DNA of 8,278 bases from Hyphomicrobiales bacterium (GCA_026989045.1 JALSJY010000242.1:1-8278); one strand, 5' to 3'. Shown: positions 1-6,023, counted from the stretch's first letter. The notes: generated by a model not told the origin, from the letters alone. A program made the numbers and translations.

Positions 1-2
1 TA

Positions 3-791
3 AAATCCTACCCAACTCTATCAAAAAGGTATACCGAACTTGTTTGTACAGCTGGGTTTCGTGAGGATGGTAGCTGGATCAGAATCTATCCTTCGCCATT
101 TCGCTTCCTAAATGACGATCAACGGTATGGAAAATATCAGTGGATTGCTCTTGACTTGATAAAAAATAAAAAAGACCCTCGACCTGAAAGTTTCAGTCCA
201 GCCAACATTGATGATATCGAATTGGGAGATAAAATTGGCACTGGTCAGGACTGGGCACATCGCAAGGAATTAGTACTTAAACCCAACACTATTCATACAA
301 ATTTGGAAACAATAATTTCGGGTGCAAAAGCCATGAAGTATTCCTTGGCAATCTTCAAACCGACTAAGGTTCTTGACCTGATTGTTGAAAATACAGAAAG
401 TCAATGGGAAATTGGCAAGCTTGAAGCTGCAAAAGCTGCTTTGGATCAAGGTTCATTGTTTGATGAGAGTAACAACGATGATTTCAAAATCATGCCTAAA
501 CTTCCCTTTAAATTTAGCTATAAGTTTATTGATGACGCTGGCGTTGAAAGCACCTTAATGATTGAAGATTGGGAGATTGGGCAGCTTTTTTGGAATTGTC
601 TAAAAGGTTCAACAAATGAAAAAGCGGTGGAGAAAGTAAGAGAAAAATATCTGAACGACTTCGTCAAAACAAAAGACCTTCATTTCTTTTTGGGTACAAC
701 GAGACAATGGCACTCTATAGCACCCAATCCATATTTAATTATTGGCACGTTTCATCCACCTAAAACTGATCAACTCTCGCTTCTATTGTAG
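3..791 (+). CDS. Conserved hypothetical protein, 5'-truncated by the window edge
   Basis: The reading frame is open from the left edge of the window to the TAG at 789-791, giving 262 visible residues. There is no ATG or GTG in the visible upstream part of the frame. The TTG at 156 lies inside continuous family-like sequence (ELVCTAG, DGSWIRIYP, then DPRPESF after the TTG), so it is an internal codon and the true start lies outside the window. Other recognisable stretches are IGTGQDW and, near the C-terminus, FLGTTRQWHSIAPNPYLIIG. No signal peptide or membrane segment is visible, so the protein is probably cytoplasmic. The motifs resemble a widespread family of uncharacterised bacterial proteins, which I recall as accessory genes often near DUF488 proteins, but I could not check that and assign no function. 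No rho-independent terminator follows the stop. It is not linked to any other gene visible here. Confidence 0.8.
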   Translation, partial: KSYPTLSKRYTELVCTAGFREDGSWIRIYPSPFRFLNDDQRYGKYQWIALDLIKNKKDPRPESFSPANIDDIELGDKIGTGQDWAHRKELVLKPNTIHTNLETIISGAKAMKYSLAIFKPTKVLDLIVENTESQWEIGKLEAAKAALDQGSLFDESNNDDFKIMPKLPFKFSYKFIDDAGVESTLMIEDWEIGQLFWNCLKGSTNEKAVEKVREKYLNDFVKTKDLHFFLGTTRQWHSIAPNPYLIIGTFHPPKTDQLSLLL

Positions 792-1080
792 AGCACCACC
801 ACAACAAAAAACGTGTTCGAGGTTTCTCAGCTACAGCCCACCATTCCCCCATTTTATTATAGTTAAAGTATAAATCGCATTTAGGTTTAATATTTAATGC
901 TACCATTTTAATAGCTGGCAGACATTTTTGCTTGCTTAAAATTGACTTTTTCTCAATTAGAGCGGGGGGCGGCTGGTTTGAAATTAGATAAAGGGTAAAA
1001 TTTAAACAAACTTGCATGTAATATTTAAAGAGCTATTTAGAAAGCCTTGATAAGATACTTTTGACGCAACAGCTAACTTT
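792..1080. other. Intergenic region without a convincing gene
   Basis: About 290 bp separate the hypothetical gene from the first vWA gene. The stretch is AT-rich apart from a short G-rich patch at 961-976. It contains a weak inverted repeat, AATTGA at 940-945 with TCAATT at 953-958 (7-nt loop), which lacks a following T-run and is not a terminator. A TTGAAA at 978-983 is 17 nt from TTTAAA at 1001-1006 and might be a weak promoter for the vWA gene, but the match is poor. A minus-strand open frame covers most of the stretch; I do not believe it is a gene. Confidence 0.5.
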
Positions 1081-1093
1081 AGGTGATATTTTG
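1081..1093 (+). promoter_or_regulatory. Ribosome binding site and TTG start of the first vWA gene
   Basis: AGGTG at 1081-1085 lies 5 nt before a TTG at 1091-1093. The preceding bases AGCTAACTTTAGG align with AGCTACGTTGGGG ahead of the ATG of the downstream paralogue at 3050, which puts this TTG and that ATG in matching positions. An in-frame TTG at 1061 has no comparable binding site and would add ten residues with no counterpart in the paralogue. The 1091 start is therefore preferred. Confidence 0.65.
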
Positions 1094-2581
1094 TCAGAGT
1101 TAAAGATTTTTAAGTATTTTTTAAGCCATTTTGTTCGTGATGAGGAAGGTGTTGTAGCAGTAATTTTTGCTGTTTTACTTCTTCCAATCATAGCCTTTTC
1201 AGGTGCGGCAATAGACTATTCACAAGCTACATCGGTAAAAAATCAAATTCAGGTTGCAACCGATGCCGCTGCATTGGCCGCAGGTAGCGCATCATTGGAA
1301 ACTAGTGATATCGAACTTTTAGAGGAAGTTGCAAAGAAAGTCTTTAATCAGTCAATGATAAACTCTGGTTTTGCTGGAATTATAGACATTGAAGTCACTC
1401 AAATAACTGATGGAGTGCAAGTAAGCGCCAATACAACAGTGCCAACTGGTTTTTTGAAATTGATTGGCTTGGATTATCTTGATATAAGCAGTTTTAGTGA
1501 AATAGTCGTATCCGCAACTCAAATAGAAATTGCACTTGTTTTAGATAATACTTTTTCTATGGATGGCTCAAAATTGAAGGCATTAAAAAAATCATCAGAA
1601 CTATTAGTTAATTCAGTCATGCCTAAGGACGAAAGTGATAATGTAAAGCTTGCTTTGGTTCCATTTACTCAAGTTGTAAATATTGGGAAAGAAAACAAGA
1701 ATGAGCCAGGGATCGATGTGCCAAACAATATTACAATTCCCCAGCCACCAGCTTGCAGAAATACATATCCAAATTCAACTCGAAAATGTGACCGTAAAAA
1801 AGTAACATATCAATGCGTTACTGATGGAGTGGCGTCCACATGCACTAGATGGAAATATTATAATTGCACTGGCTCTAGAGGAGATCCTGTTTGGAAATGC
1901 ACGCCTCGCAGCCCTTACAAATTTAGATGGTTTGGAAATATGGGCTCACGTGACTATCCATTAAATACAAAAGATATTTCTTATGATACAGATAAAGTTC
2001 CTGGACTTTTAACACGCTGGAATCTATATTGGGCCTTAAGACCGATAACACGTTTGACTAATAAGAAAGATGTCGTTTTAAAAGCTATAGGTGACATGAG
2101 AACAACACGAAGCTCTCATTCATACACCTATATTCCAGCTGGGTTGATTTGGGGTTGGCGCTTGTTGTCAAATAAAGCGCCTTTTACAGATGCTAAGCCA
2201 TATAGCGATGTTAATACAAAAGTAATGGTAATATTAACTGACGGAGCAAACACTCGCTCAACAGGCATAAGAAATTCTACTCAAAATTATACATGGATGC
2301 TAAATCAAGGTGCGCTGCCTTCCAACAAAAAGTCCTGGCATTATGGTGACGATATAGATGAAGCAAATAATTTGACACAAAAATTATGCAAAAATATTAA
2401 AAAAGAAAATATTATTGTTTATACAATCGCTTTCGACGTTACAGATAGTAAAATTAAAAAAATATTACAAAAATGTGCTGGCAATGGCGGAGAATATTTT
2501 GATGCAAGTAGTGAAAGTGAGCTTGAGGCAGCATTTAAAAGCATTTCCAAGGAATTATTAGACCTTCGTTTGACTAAATAA
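1091..2581 (+). CDS. TadG-like membrane-anchored vWA-domain protein, copy 1
   Basis: Predicted 496-residue envelope protein. Residues 15-70 match the TadE/TadG-like N-terminal module: a short basic segment, a hydrophobic helix at about 21-41 (VVAVIFAVLLLP), then IDYSQATSVKNQIQ and TDAAALAAGSA. This predicts an inner-membrane anchor with the rest outside the cytoplasm. A vWA domain runs from about 147 to 490. Its metal-site residues are D152-N-T-F-S156, T346 and TDG at 383-385. Between these lies an insert with six cysteines (C222, C233, C242, C251, C259, C270). TadG proteins usually act in Flp/Tad pilus assembly, but no other tad gene is nearby, so the role here is unknown; surface adhesion is only a guess. 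It is a tandem paralogue of the gene at 3050. Oddities: TTG start, Phe where the paralogue has Gly in the metal-site loop, and Asn283 and Ala315 where the paralogue has cysteines. No terminator separates it from the following tRNA. Confidence 0.88.
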   Translation: MSELKIFKYFLSHFVRDEEGVVAVIFAVLLLPIIAFSGAAIDYSQATSVKNQIQVATDAAALAAGSASLETSDIELLEEVAKKVFNQSMINSGFAGIIDIEVTQITDGVQVSANTTVPTGFLKLIGLDYLDISSFSEIVVSATQIEIALVLDNTFSMDGSKLKALKKSSELLVNSVMPKDESDNVKLALVPFTQVVNIGKENKNEPGIDVPNNITIPQPPACRNTYPNSTRKCDRKKVTYQCVTDGVASTCTRWKYYNCTGSRGDPVWKCTPRSPYKFRWFGNMGSRDYPLNTKDISYDTDKVPGLLTRWNLYWALRPITRLTNKKDVVLKAIGDMRTTRSSHSYTYIPAGLIWGWRLLSNKAPFTDAKPYSDVNTKVMVILTDGANTRSTGIRNSTQNYTWMLNQGALPSNKKSWHYGDDIDEANNLTQKLCKNIKKENIIVYTIAFDVTDSKIKKILQKCAGNGGEYFDASSESELEAAFKSISKELLDLRLTK

Positions 2582-2613
2582 TATGTAAAAAAGCATATAG
2601 AATATAACAAACG

Positions 2614-2643
2614 CTTGACCAAGTGATAAGTCTAGAATAAATC
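2614..2643 (+). promoter_or_regulatory. Promoter of the first tRNA-Asp gene
   Basis: CTTGACC at 2614-2620 gives a -35 box TTGACC (2615-2620). A 17-nt spacer and a -10-like TAAATC (2638-2643) follow. The same arrangement, CTTGAC, 17-nt spacer and TAAATC, precedes the second tRNA, although the spacer and leader sequences differ. Conservation of just these elements supports function. CTTGAC is the usual -35 form in Alphaproteobacteria. The predicted leader before the mature tRNA is roughly 30 nt. Confidence 0.65.
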
Positions 2644-2681
2644 ATGCTTGACCTTTAGTGATTTGATTTTATCAAGCCTTT

Positions 2682-2788
<107 letters not shown>

Positions 2789-2970
2789 ATAGTTGCTTAT
2801 GCTAGCACCGATCTTGCGTGCCTAGCCTTGAACGGCAAGATTTGCAAGGAGAGCAGGGTGCCTTGTTTGCTCTGTTAGCTTCTTAAGCACAAATAGATGG
2901 GGCGCTTAGTTAACCATCTATTAAACAAATATAATTTTATCTAATGGATTAAAATAATTTTCATAAGTGT
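2789..2970. other. Noncoding spacer with three inverted repeats
   Basis: No gene is visible between the tRNA flank and the promoter of the second vWA gene. Three inverted repeats are present. ATCTTGC (2811-2817) pairs with GCAAGAT (2835-2841). AGAGCA (2850-2855) pairs with TGCTCT (2868-2873). AATAGATGG (2892-2900) pairs perfectly with CCATCTATT (2914-2922) around a 13-nt loop. None is followed by a run of T, so they are not classical terminators. They could be the structured 3' trailer of the tRNA precursor or a rho-independent variant. Only an 8-codon reading frame (ATG at 2799) occurs at the point that aligns with the spacer after the second tRNA. Confidence 0.45.
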
Positions 2971-2998
2971 TTGATAAAATTCACCTTGAAATTATTAT
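2971..2998 (+). promoter_or_regulatory. Likely promoter of the second vWA gene
   Basis: TTGATA (2971-2976) and TATTAT (2993-2998) are separated by 16 nt, each one mismatch from the sigma-70 consensus. The predicted transcript start is about 45 nt ahead of the ATG at 3050. TTGATAA at 2971-2977 and TTATCAA at 2998-3004 form an inverted repeat that brackets the promoter, which could be an operator or chance in AT-rich sequence. Confidence 0.5.
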
Positions 2999-3049
2999 TA
3001 TCAAGCTTGGCGATCATAGGTGGGCGCTTAAAGCTACGTTGGGGAAATT

Positions 3050-4462
3050 ATGAAATCATATTTACAAAAGAAAATACAAAGACATTGTTTTAGATTTCTT
3101 ATTTCAGACCAAAGTGGAGCATTTGCAGTATTTTTTGCACTTTTATTGCTTCCGTTATTAGCCTTGGCTGGCGCTATGGTAGACTATTCTCAGGCAACAT
3201 CAATAAAGAATCAAATTCAAGCTGCAAGTGATGCTGCTGCATTAGCTGCTGGTAGTGCAACAGTAGAGAGCAGTGATTTTGATTATATAGAAGAAGTTGC
3301 TAATAAAGTTTTTGCTCAAAATATGGTGAATTCTGGGTTTACAGGAACTGTTAATATTGTAGTAACTTCTATTGCTGATGGGGTGCAAATTACAGCTGAT
3401 ACAACAATGCCAACTAGTTTTTTGAAGTTGGTTGGTATCACTAAACTTGATGTGGGTAGTTTTAGCGAGATAGCTGTGTCTGCTGCTCAGATAGAAATTG
3501 CACTAGTTTTAGATAATACTGGATCCATGATGGGTTCAAAATTGTCTGCATTAAAAAACTCAGCAAAATTGCTAGTTAACACAGTTATGAAAAGTGAAAC
3601 TAACGAGAATGTAAAAATTGCACTGGTTCCTTTTGCTAGATATGTCAATATTGGTGTATCTAATCGTAATGAACCTGGAATTGATGTGCCAGCAGATTAT
3701 TCCACTCCTCGCCCCCCATATTGCAGAAATACATATCCAAATTCCACACGTAAATGCGATCGAAAAAAAGAAACATATCAATGCGTTGTTGATGGTGTTC
3801 AAACTACCTGCACTAGGTGGAAATATTATAACTGCACTGGCTCCAGAGGTGCTCCTGTGTGGACTTGCACACCAAGGTCACCTAAAAATTTCAAATTTTA
3901 TGGTTGTATGGGTTCGCGCGATAATCCATGGGATACACGCGATTCTAGTTATAATAGCAGGCCAGCACTTGGCCTTTTGAATGTGTGGTGTGGTAAGCCT
4001 CTAACCAGATTAACGAAAGATAAAGATGAAGTAATTGCTGGTATTAACGCTATGTCAGCAAAGGGATATACTTACATTCCCTCTGGTTTAAAATGGGGCT
4101 GGAGTTTATTATCTCAGGCATATCCATTCAATGATGCTTTACCTTATGATGTTGATAATAAAAAGGTTATGATTTTGATGACTGATGGAGAAAATACAAG
4201 ATCAGCATCTTATCCAAAACATAATAATAGTAACACCAATGCAGCAAATTCTAAAACAAAACAGCTATGTAATAACATTAAAGACGAAGATATTATTGTT
4301 TATACAATTGCCTTTGAAGTAACTAATACTCAAATCAAGAATATTTTACAAGATTGCGTTGGTAATGGTGGTGAGTATTTTGATGCAACTAATGCTACTG
4401 ACCTAGAGGCGGCATTTAAAAGTATTTCTAAGTCTTTATTAGATCTGCGCCTAACTAAATAA
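3050..4462 (+). CDS. TadG-like membrane-anchored vWA-domain protein, copy 2
   Basis: Predicted 470-residue envelope protein starting at ATG with a GGGGA binding site 6 nt upstream. The TadE/TadG-like N-terminus has a hydrophobic helix at about 24-45 (AFAVFFALLLLPLLALAG), then VDYSQATSIKNQIQ and SDAAALAAGSA. The vWA domain (about 150-465) has metal-site residues D155-N-T-G-S159, T341 and TDG at 378-380, an orthodox pattern for TadG-type proteins. A cysteine-rich insert carries C225, C236, C245, C254, C262 and C273, followed by C286 (YGCMGSR) and C314 (VWCGKP), so eight cysteines in all. It shares the C-terminal LLDLRLTK with copy 1. The loop after the TDG motif is shorter than in copy 1 and rich in Asn, Ser and Thr. 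By family it could help build or present a surface structure, but no tad/flp partners are in view. It retains the more typical residues and is probably the functional reference copy. Confidence 0.9.
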   Translation: MKSYLQKKIQRHCFRFLISDQSGAFAVFFALLLLPLLALAGAMVDYSQATSIKNQIQAASDAAALAAGSATVESSDFDYIEEVANKVFAQNMVNSGFTGTVNIVVTSIADGVQITADTTMPTSFLKLVGITKLDVGSFSEIAVSAAQIEIALVLDNTGSMMGSKLSALKNSAKLLVNTVMKSETNENVKIALVPFARYVNIGVSNRNEPGIDVPADYSTPRPPYCRNTYPNSTRKCDRKKETYQCVVDGVQTTCTRWKYYNCTGSRGAPVWTCTPRSPKNFKFYGCMGSRDNPWDTRDSSYNSRPALGLLNVWCGKPLTRLTKDKDEVIAGINAMSAKGYTYIPSGLKWGWSLLSQAYPFNDALPYDVDNKKVMILMTDGENTRSASYPKHNNSNTNAANSKTKQLCNNIKDEDIIVYTIAFEVTNTQIKNILQDCVGNGGEYFDATNATDLEAAFKSISKSLLDLRLTK

Positions 4463-4494
4463 ATGCAAGAAATCTATTTTGATTAAAACAAGCG

Positions 4495-4524
4495 CTTGAC
4501 TTAATGTTAAGCCTGACGTAAATC
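4495..4524 (+). promoter_or_regulatory. Promoter of the second tRNA-Asp gene
   Basis: The -35 box TTGACT (4496-4501, within GCGCTTGACT) and the -10-like TAAATC (4519-4524) are 17 nt apart, matching the arrangement before the first tRNA. The upstream AACAAGCGCTTGAC also matches AACAAACGCTTGAC in copy 1. The leader to the mature tRNA is about 37 nt. Confidence 0.65.
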
Positions 4525-4567
4525 GAGCCGACTTCTAAGAGATAGATTTGTTTTTATCGTTTTTAAA

Positions 4568-4674
<107 letters not shown>

Positions 4675-4888
4675 GGAGTTGTTTATGCCACGCCGGAGCT
4701 CCAAAGGAGCATAAGTGAGATGTCTTTATAAATTCCTACTCTAAATTTTAGTGAAATCAAAGTTAGAATTTCCTATGCCATGTCGTTCAACTGCACCATT
4801 GTTTAGGCAGCGAGAGCTCCAAGGGAGTGTGCAGACTATTTCAAAGCCTAAATCTTAACCTTTTATTACCTAATTAGTTAGCATTTTA
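4675..4888. other. Noncoding spacer with small hairpins
   Basis: About 280 bp without a gene lie between the second tRNA flank and the secreted-protein gene. GCTCC (4698-4702) and GGAGC (4706-4710) form a short hairpin, and a near copy of the motif recurs at 4816-4828 (GAGCTCCAAAGGAGC against GAGCTCCAAGGGAGT). TTTAGGC (4802-4808) pairs with GCCTAAA (4846-4852) and encloses the second hairpin. The 9- and 27-codon reading frames starting at ATG 4685 and 4775 have no ribosome binding sites and I do not call them. A processed trailer or a small structured RNA is possible but unproven. Confidence 0.4.
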
Positions 4889-4918
4889 TTGATATTTCTT
4901 TTTTTCTAGCGCCTAATA
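4889..4918 (+). promoter_or_regulatory. Possible promoter of the secreted barrel protein gene
   Basis: TTGATA (4889-4894) is followed after 18 nt by CTAATA (4913-4918), or after 19 nt by TAATAA. The leader would be about 30 nt. The -35 is good, the -10 moderate. A consensus-like TTGACA at 4931 is too close to the start codon to act as a -35 for this gene. Confidence 0.35.
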
Positions 4919-4953
4919 AAGCTTGTTAATTTGACATGTAAAGGTGGTTCATT

Positions 4954-5457
4954 ATGGGTAAATTCAAAAAACTATTATTGGCGAGTTCTGTTATGTGCTT
5001 TTCTTCGCTTGGCTTGGCATCTGGTTCGCAAGCACAGTCTGATTATTATGGAATTTCACCCTTTGAAGGTTTTTATGCTGGCGCTTATGTTGGTGGAATG
5101 CTTGACCCAACAGCTGTTACTACAGTTGGTGGCATGGCAGGTGTGAATTTTGTGCTAACAGATAACATTCTTGCAGGTGTTGAAATGCAGGGTGGAGCAA
5201 CATTAAATGACCCAGCAACCTACGATGCTCTAATGTTAGGGCGTGTTGGTTATGAGTTAAATGACATGACCTTACTTTATGGTGCAGCTGGTGGCGGTGT
5301 GATAAATAACATTGGATCTTATGCAATTGGTGGTGGTGCTGAAATAATCGCAATAGATAATGTAGGCGTGCGTGCAGAAGCTTTAGGAACAGGAAGTTGG
5401 GGCGCAGGTTTAAATGCCTCAAAACTGACACTTGGTGCTATGTGGTACGTGCAGTAG
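4954..5457 (+). CDS. Small secreted glycine-rich protein, probable outer-membrane beta-barrel
   Basis: 167 residues. The ATG has a strong binding site, AAGGTGGT at 4941-4948, 5 nt upstream. The N-terminus is a clear signal peptide: KFKK, a hydrophobic core at 7-22 (LLLASSVMCFSSLGLA), then SGSQA with cleavage likely after Ala27. Cys15 is not in a lipobox. The mature part of about 140 residues starts with FEGFYAGAYVGG, an opening typical of Omp25-like or opacity-family barrels. It continues as alternating hydrophobic and glycine-rich stretches (GAAGGGVINN, AIGGGAEIIAI, VGVRAEALGTGSWGAG) consistent with six to eight beta-strands. It ends LTLGAMWYVQ, so the usual terminal aromatic residue is set back two places. 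The role is probably a structural or surface protein of the outer membrane. The gene is monocistronic, with its own promoter region and a terminator at 5494. The exact family is uncertain. Confidence 0.82.
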   Translation: MGKFKKLLLASSVMCFSSLGLASGSQAQSDYYGISPFEGFYAGAYVGGMLDPTAVTTVGGMAGVNFVLTDNILAGVEMQGGATLNDPATYDALMLGRVGYELNDMTLLYGAAGGGVINNIGSYAIGGGAEIIAIDNVGVRAEALGTGSWGAGLNASKLTLGAMWYVQ

Positions 5458-5493
5458 CACTAAAAAACACAAATATAATACGCAATAAAAATG

Positions 5494-5518
5494 AAAGGCC
5501 TCACATGAGGTCTTTTTT
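5494..5518 (+). terminator. Rho-independent terminator after the barrel gene
   Basis: GGCCTC (5497-5502) pairs with GAGGTC (5507-5512), with one G-T pair, around loop ACAT. Three flanking A bases can pair with the first T bases of the following six-T run. It lies about 40 nt beyond the stop codon and separates the barrel gene from the nuo operon. Confidence 0.88.
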
Positions 5519-5552
5519 GTCTTGAAACAGTTTTTTTGTTCTTGAAACAGTT
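5513..5552 (+). repeat. Short tandem direct repeat, 20-bp period
   Basis: The 12-mer CTTGAAACAGTT occurs at 5521-5532 and 5541-5552, exactly 20 bp apart, each preceded by TTTTTTGT (the second with one extra T). The first unit starts in the T-run of the terminator. Two helical turns of spacing would suit a DNA-binding protein, but slippage duplication of the terminator tail is equally possible. Confidence 0.7.
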
Positions 5553-5560
5553 GCAACGCT

Positions 5561-5590
5561 TTGATAAGCCGTGTTCTAACGAAATGATAT
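5561..5590 (+). promoter_or_regulatory. Possible promoter of the nuo operon
   Basis: TTGATA (5561-5566) is followed after 18 nt by TGATAT (5585-5590). The -10 match is weak. The position is sensible: it lies after the terminator, and the predicted start of transcription falls on the palindrome at 5597-5613, leaving a leader of about 60 nt before nuoA. Confidence 0.3.
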
Positions 5591-5596
5591 GTGAGG

Positions 5597-5613
5597 TTAA
5601 ACGAATCGTTTAA
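5597..5613. promoter_or_regulatory. Perfect 17-bp palindrome in the nuo leader, possible operator
   Basis: TTAAACGAATCGTTTAA is two perfect 8-bp arms around a single central A. It lies 45 bp before the nuoA start codon. The one-base centre makes it a poor RNA hairpin, so a binding site for a dimeric regulator is the better reading. No regulator is identifiable. Confidence 0.45.
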
Positions 5614-5657
5614 TCTTGTGTTTTGTTTGCCTTTATTAAACAAGTTTAGGTTTAGCT

Positions 5658-6023
5658 ATGAACGAATTACTCAGCGAGTATCTACCTATTATTATCTTTA
5701 TCGCCCTTTCAGGGGTTATAGGCCTAGCTTTATTAGTTGCTCCTTTTATTATCGCCCACAAAAATCCTGACCCAGAAAAACTTTCCGCTTATGAATGTGG
5801 GTTTGAGCCATTTGATGATTCTCGAATGAAATTTGATGCAAGATTTTATCTGGTAGCGATTCTTTTTATTATTTTTGACCTCGAAGTTGCATTTTTATTC
5901 CCTTGGGCTGTCGCATTTAGAGATGTTGGTTGGTTCGGCTTTACTTCAATGATGATATTTCTGGTTATTTTGACCGTTGGCTTTATCTATGAGTGGCGTA
6001 AAGGAGCGTTAGAATGGGATTAA
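5658..6023 (+). CDS. nuoA: NADH-quinone oxidoreductase subunit A
   Basis: 121 residues, the usual length for NuoA, the ND3-type membrane subunit of respiratory complex I. It has three predicted membrane helices at about 9-32, 62-84 and 93-112. The loop between helices 1 and 2 has the family motif YECGF at 45-49; the matching ND3 loop cysteine lies close to the quinone site at the junction with the peripheral arm. Helix 2 carries the conserved acidic segment FDLEVAFLFPWA (73-84), and the C-terminus is YEWRKGALEWD, typical of the alphaproteobacterial form. It is the first gene of the nuo operon. The ribosome binding site is weak (TAGG at 5647-5650, 7 nt before ATG). Its last 10 nt overlap nuoB, indicating coupled translation. 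Confidence 0.97.
   Translation: MNELLSEYLPIIIFIALSGVIGLALLVAPFIIAHKNPDPEKLSAYECGFEPFDDSRMKFDARFYLVAILFIIFDLEVAFLFPWAVAFRDVGWFGFTSMMIFLVILTVGFIYEWRKGALEWD

Noticed and set aside
156..158. TTG at 156 as the start of the first gene
   Set aside because: Family-like sequence continues in frame upstream to the window edge, and no binding site precedes the TTG.
940..958. Inverted repeat AATTGA/TCAATT as a terminator of the first gene
   Set aside because: It is a 6-bp AT-rich stem with no T-run after it, about 150 bp beyond the stop codon.
760..1017. Minus-strand open frame of 85 codons in the gap before the first vWA gene
   Set aside because: It overlaps the 3' end of the hypothetical gene, has no convincing ribosome binding site and shows no recognisable domain. 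I regard it as chance, with a slight possibility of a decayed fragment.
2648..2674. Second promoter close to the first tRNA (TTGACC at 2648)
   Set aside because: The spacing to the nearest -10-like sequence is poor and the second tRNA copy has nothing equivalent, whereas the upstream CTTGAC/TAAATC pair is conserved.
3618..3980. Plus-strand 120-codon open frame inside the second vWA gene
   Set aside because: It is a frame shadow of a well-supported gene; its residues are those expected from reading that gene out of frame.
4775..4858. 27-codon reading frame in the spacer after the second tRNA
   Set aside because: No ribosome binding site, signal peptide or recognisable motif is present, and short frames like this are expected by chance.
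4931..4936. TTGACA as a -35 box ahead of the barrel gene
   Set aside because: It lies only 18 nt before the ATG, so a -10 box would fall inside the coding sequence.
5120..5431. Minus-strand 103-codon open frame opposite the barrel gene
   Set aside because: Its His- and Leu-rich composition is what results from the reverse complement of the glycine-rich coding sequence on the other strand.
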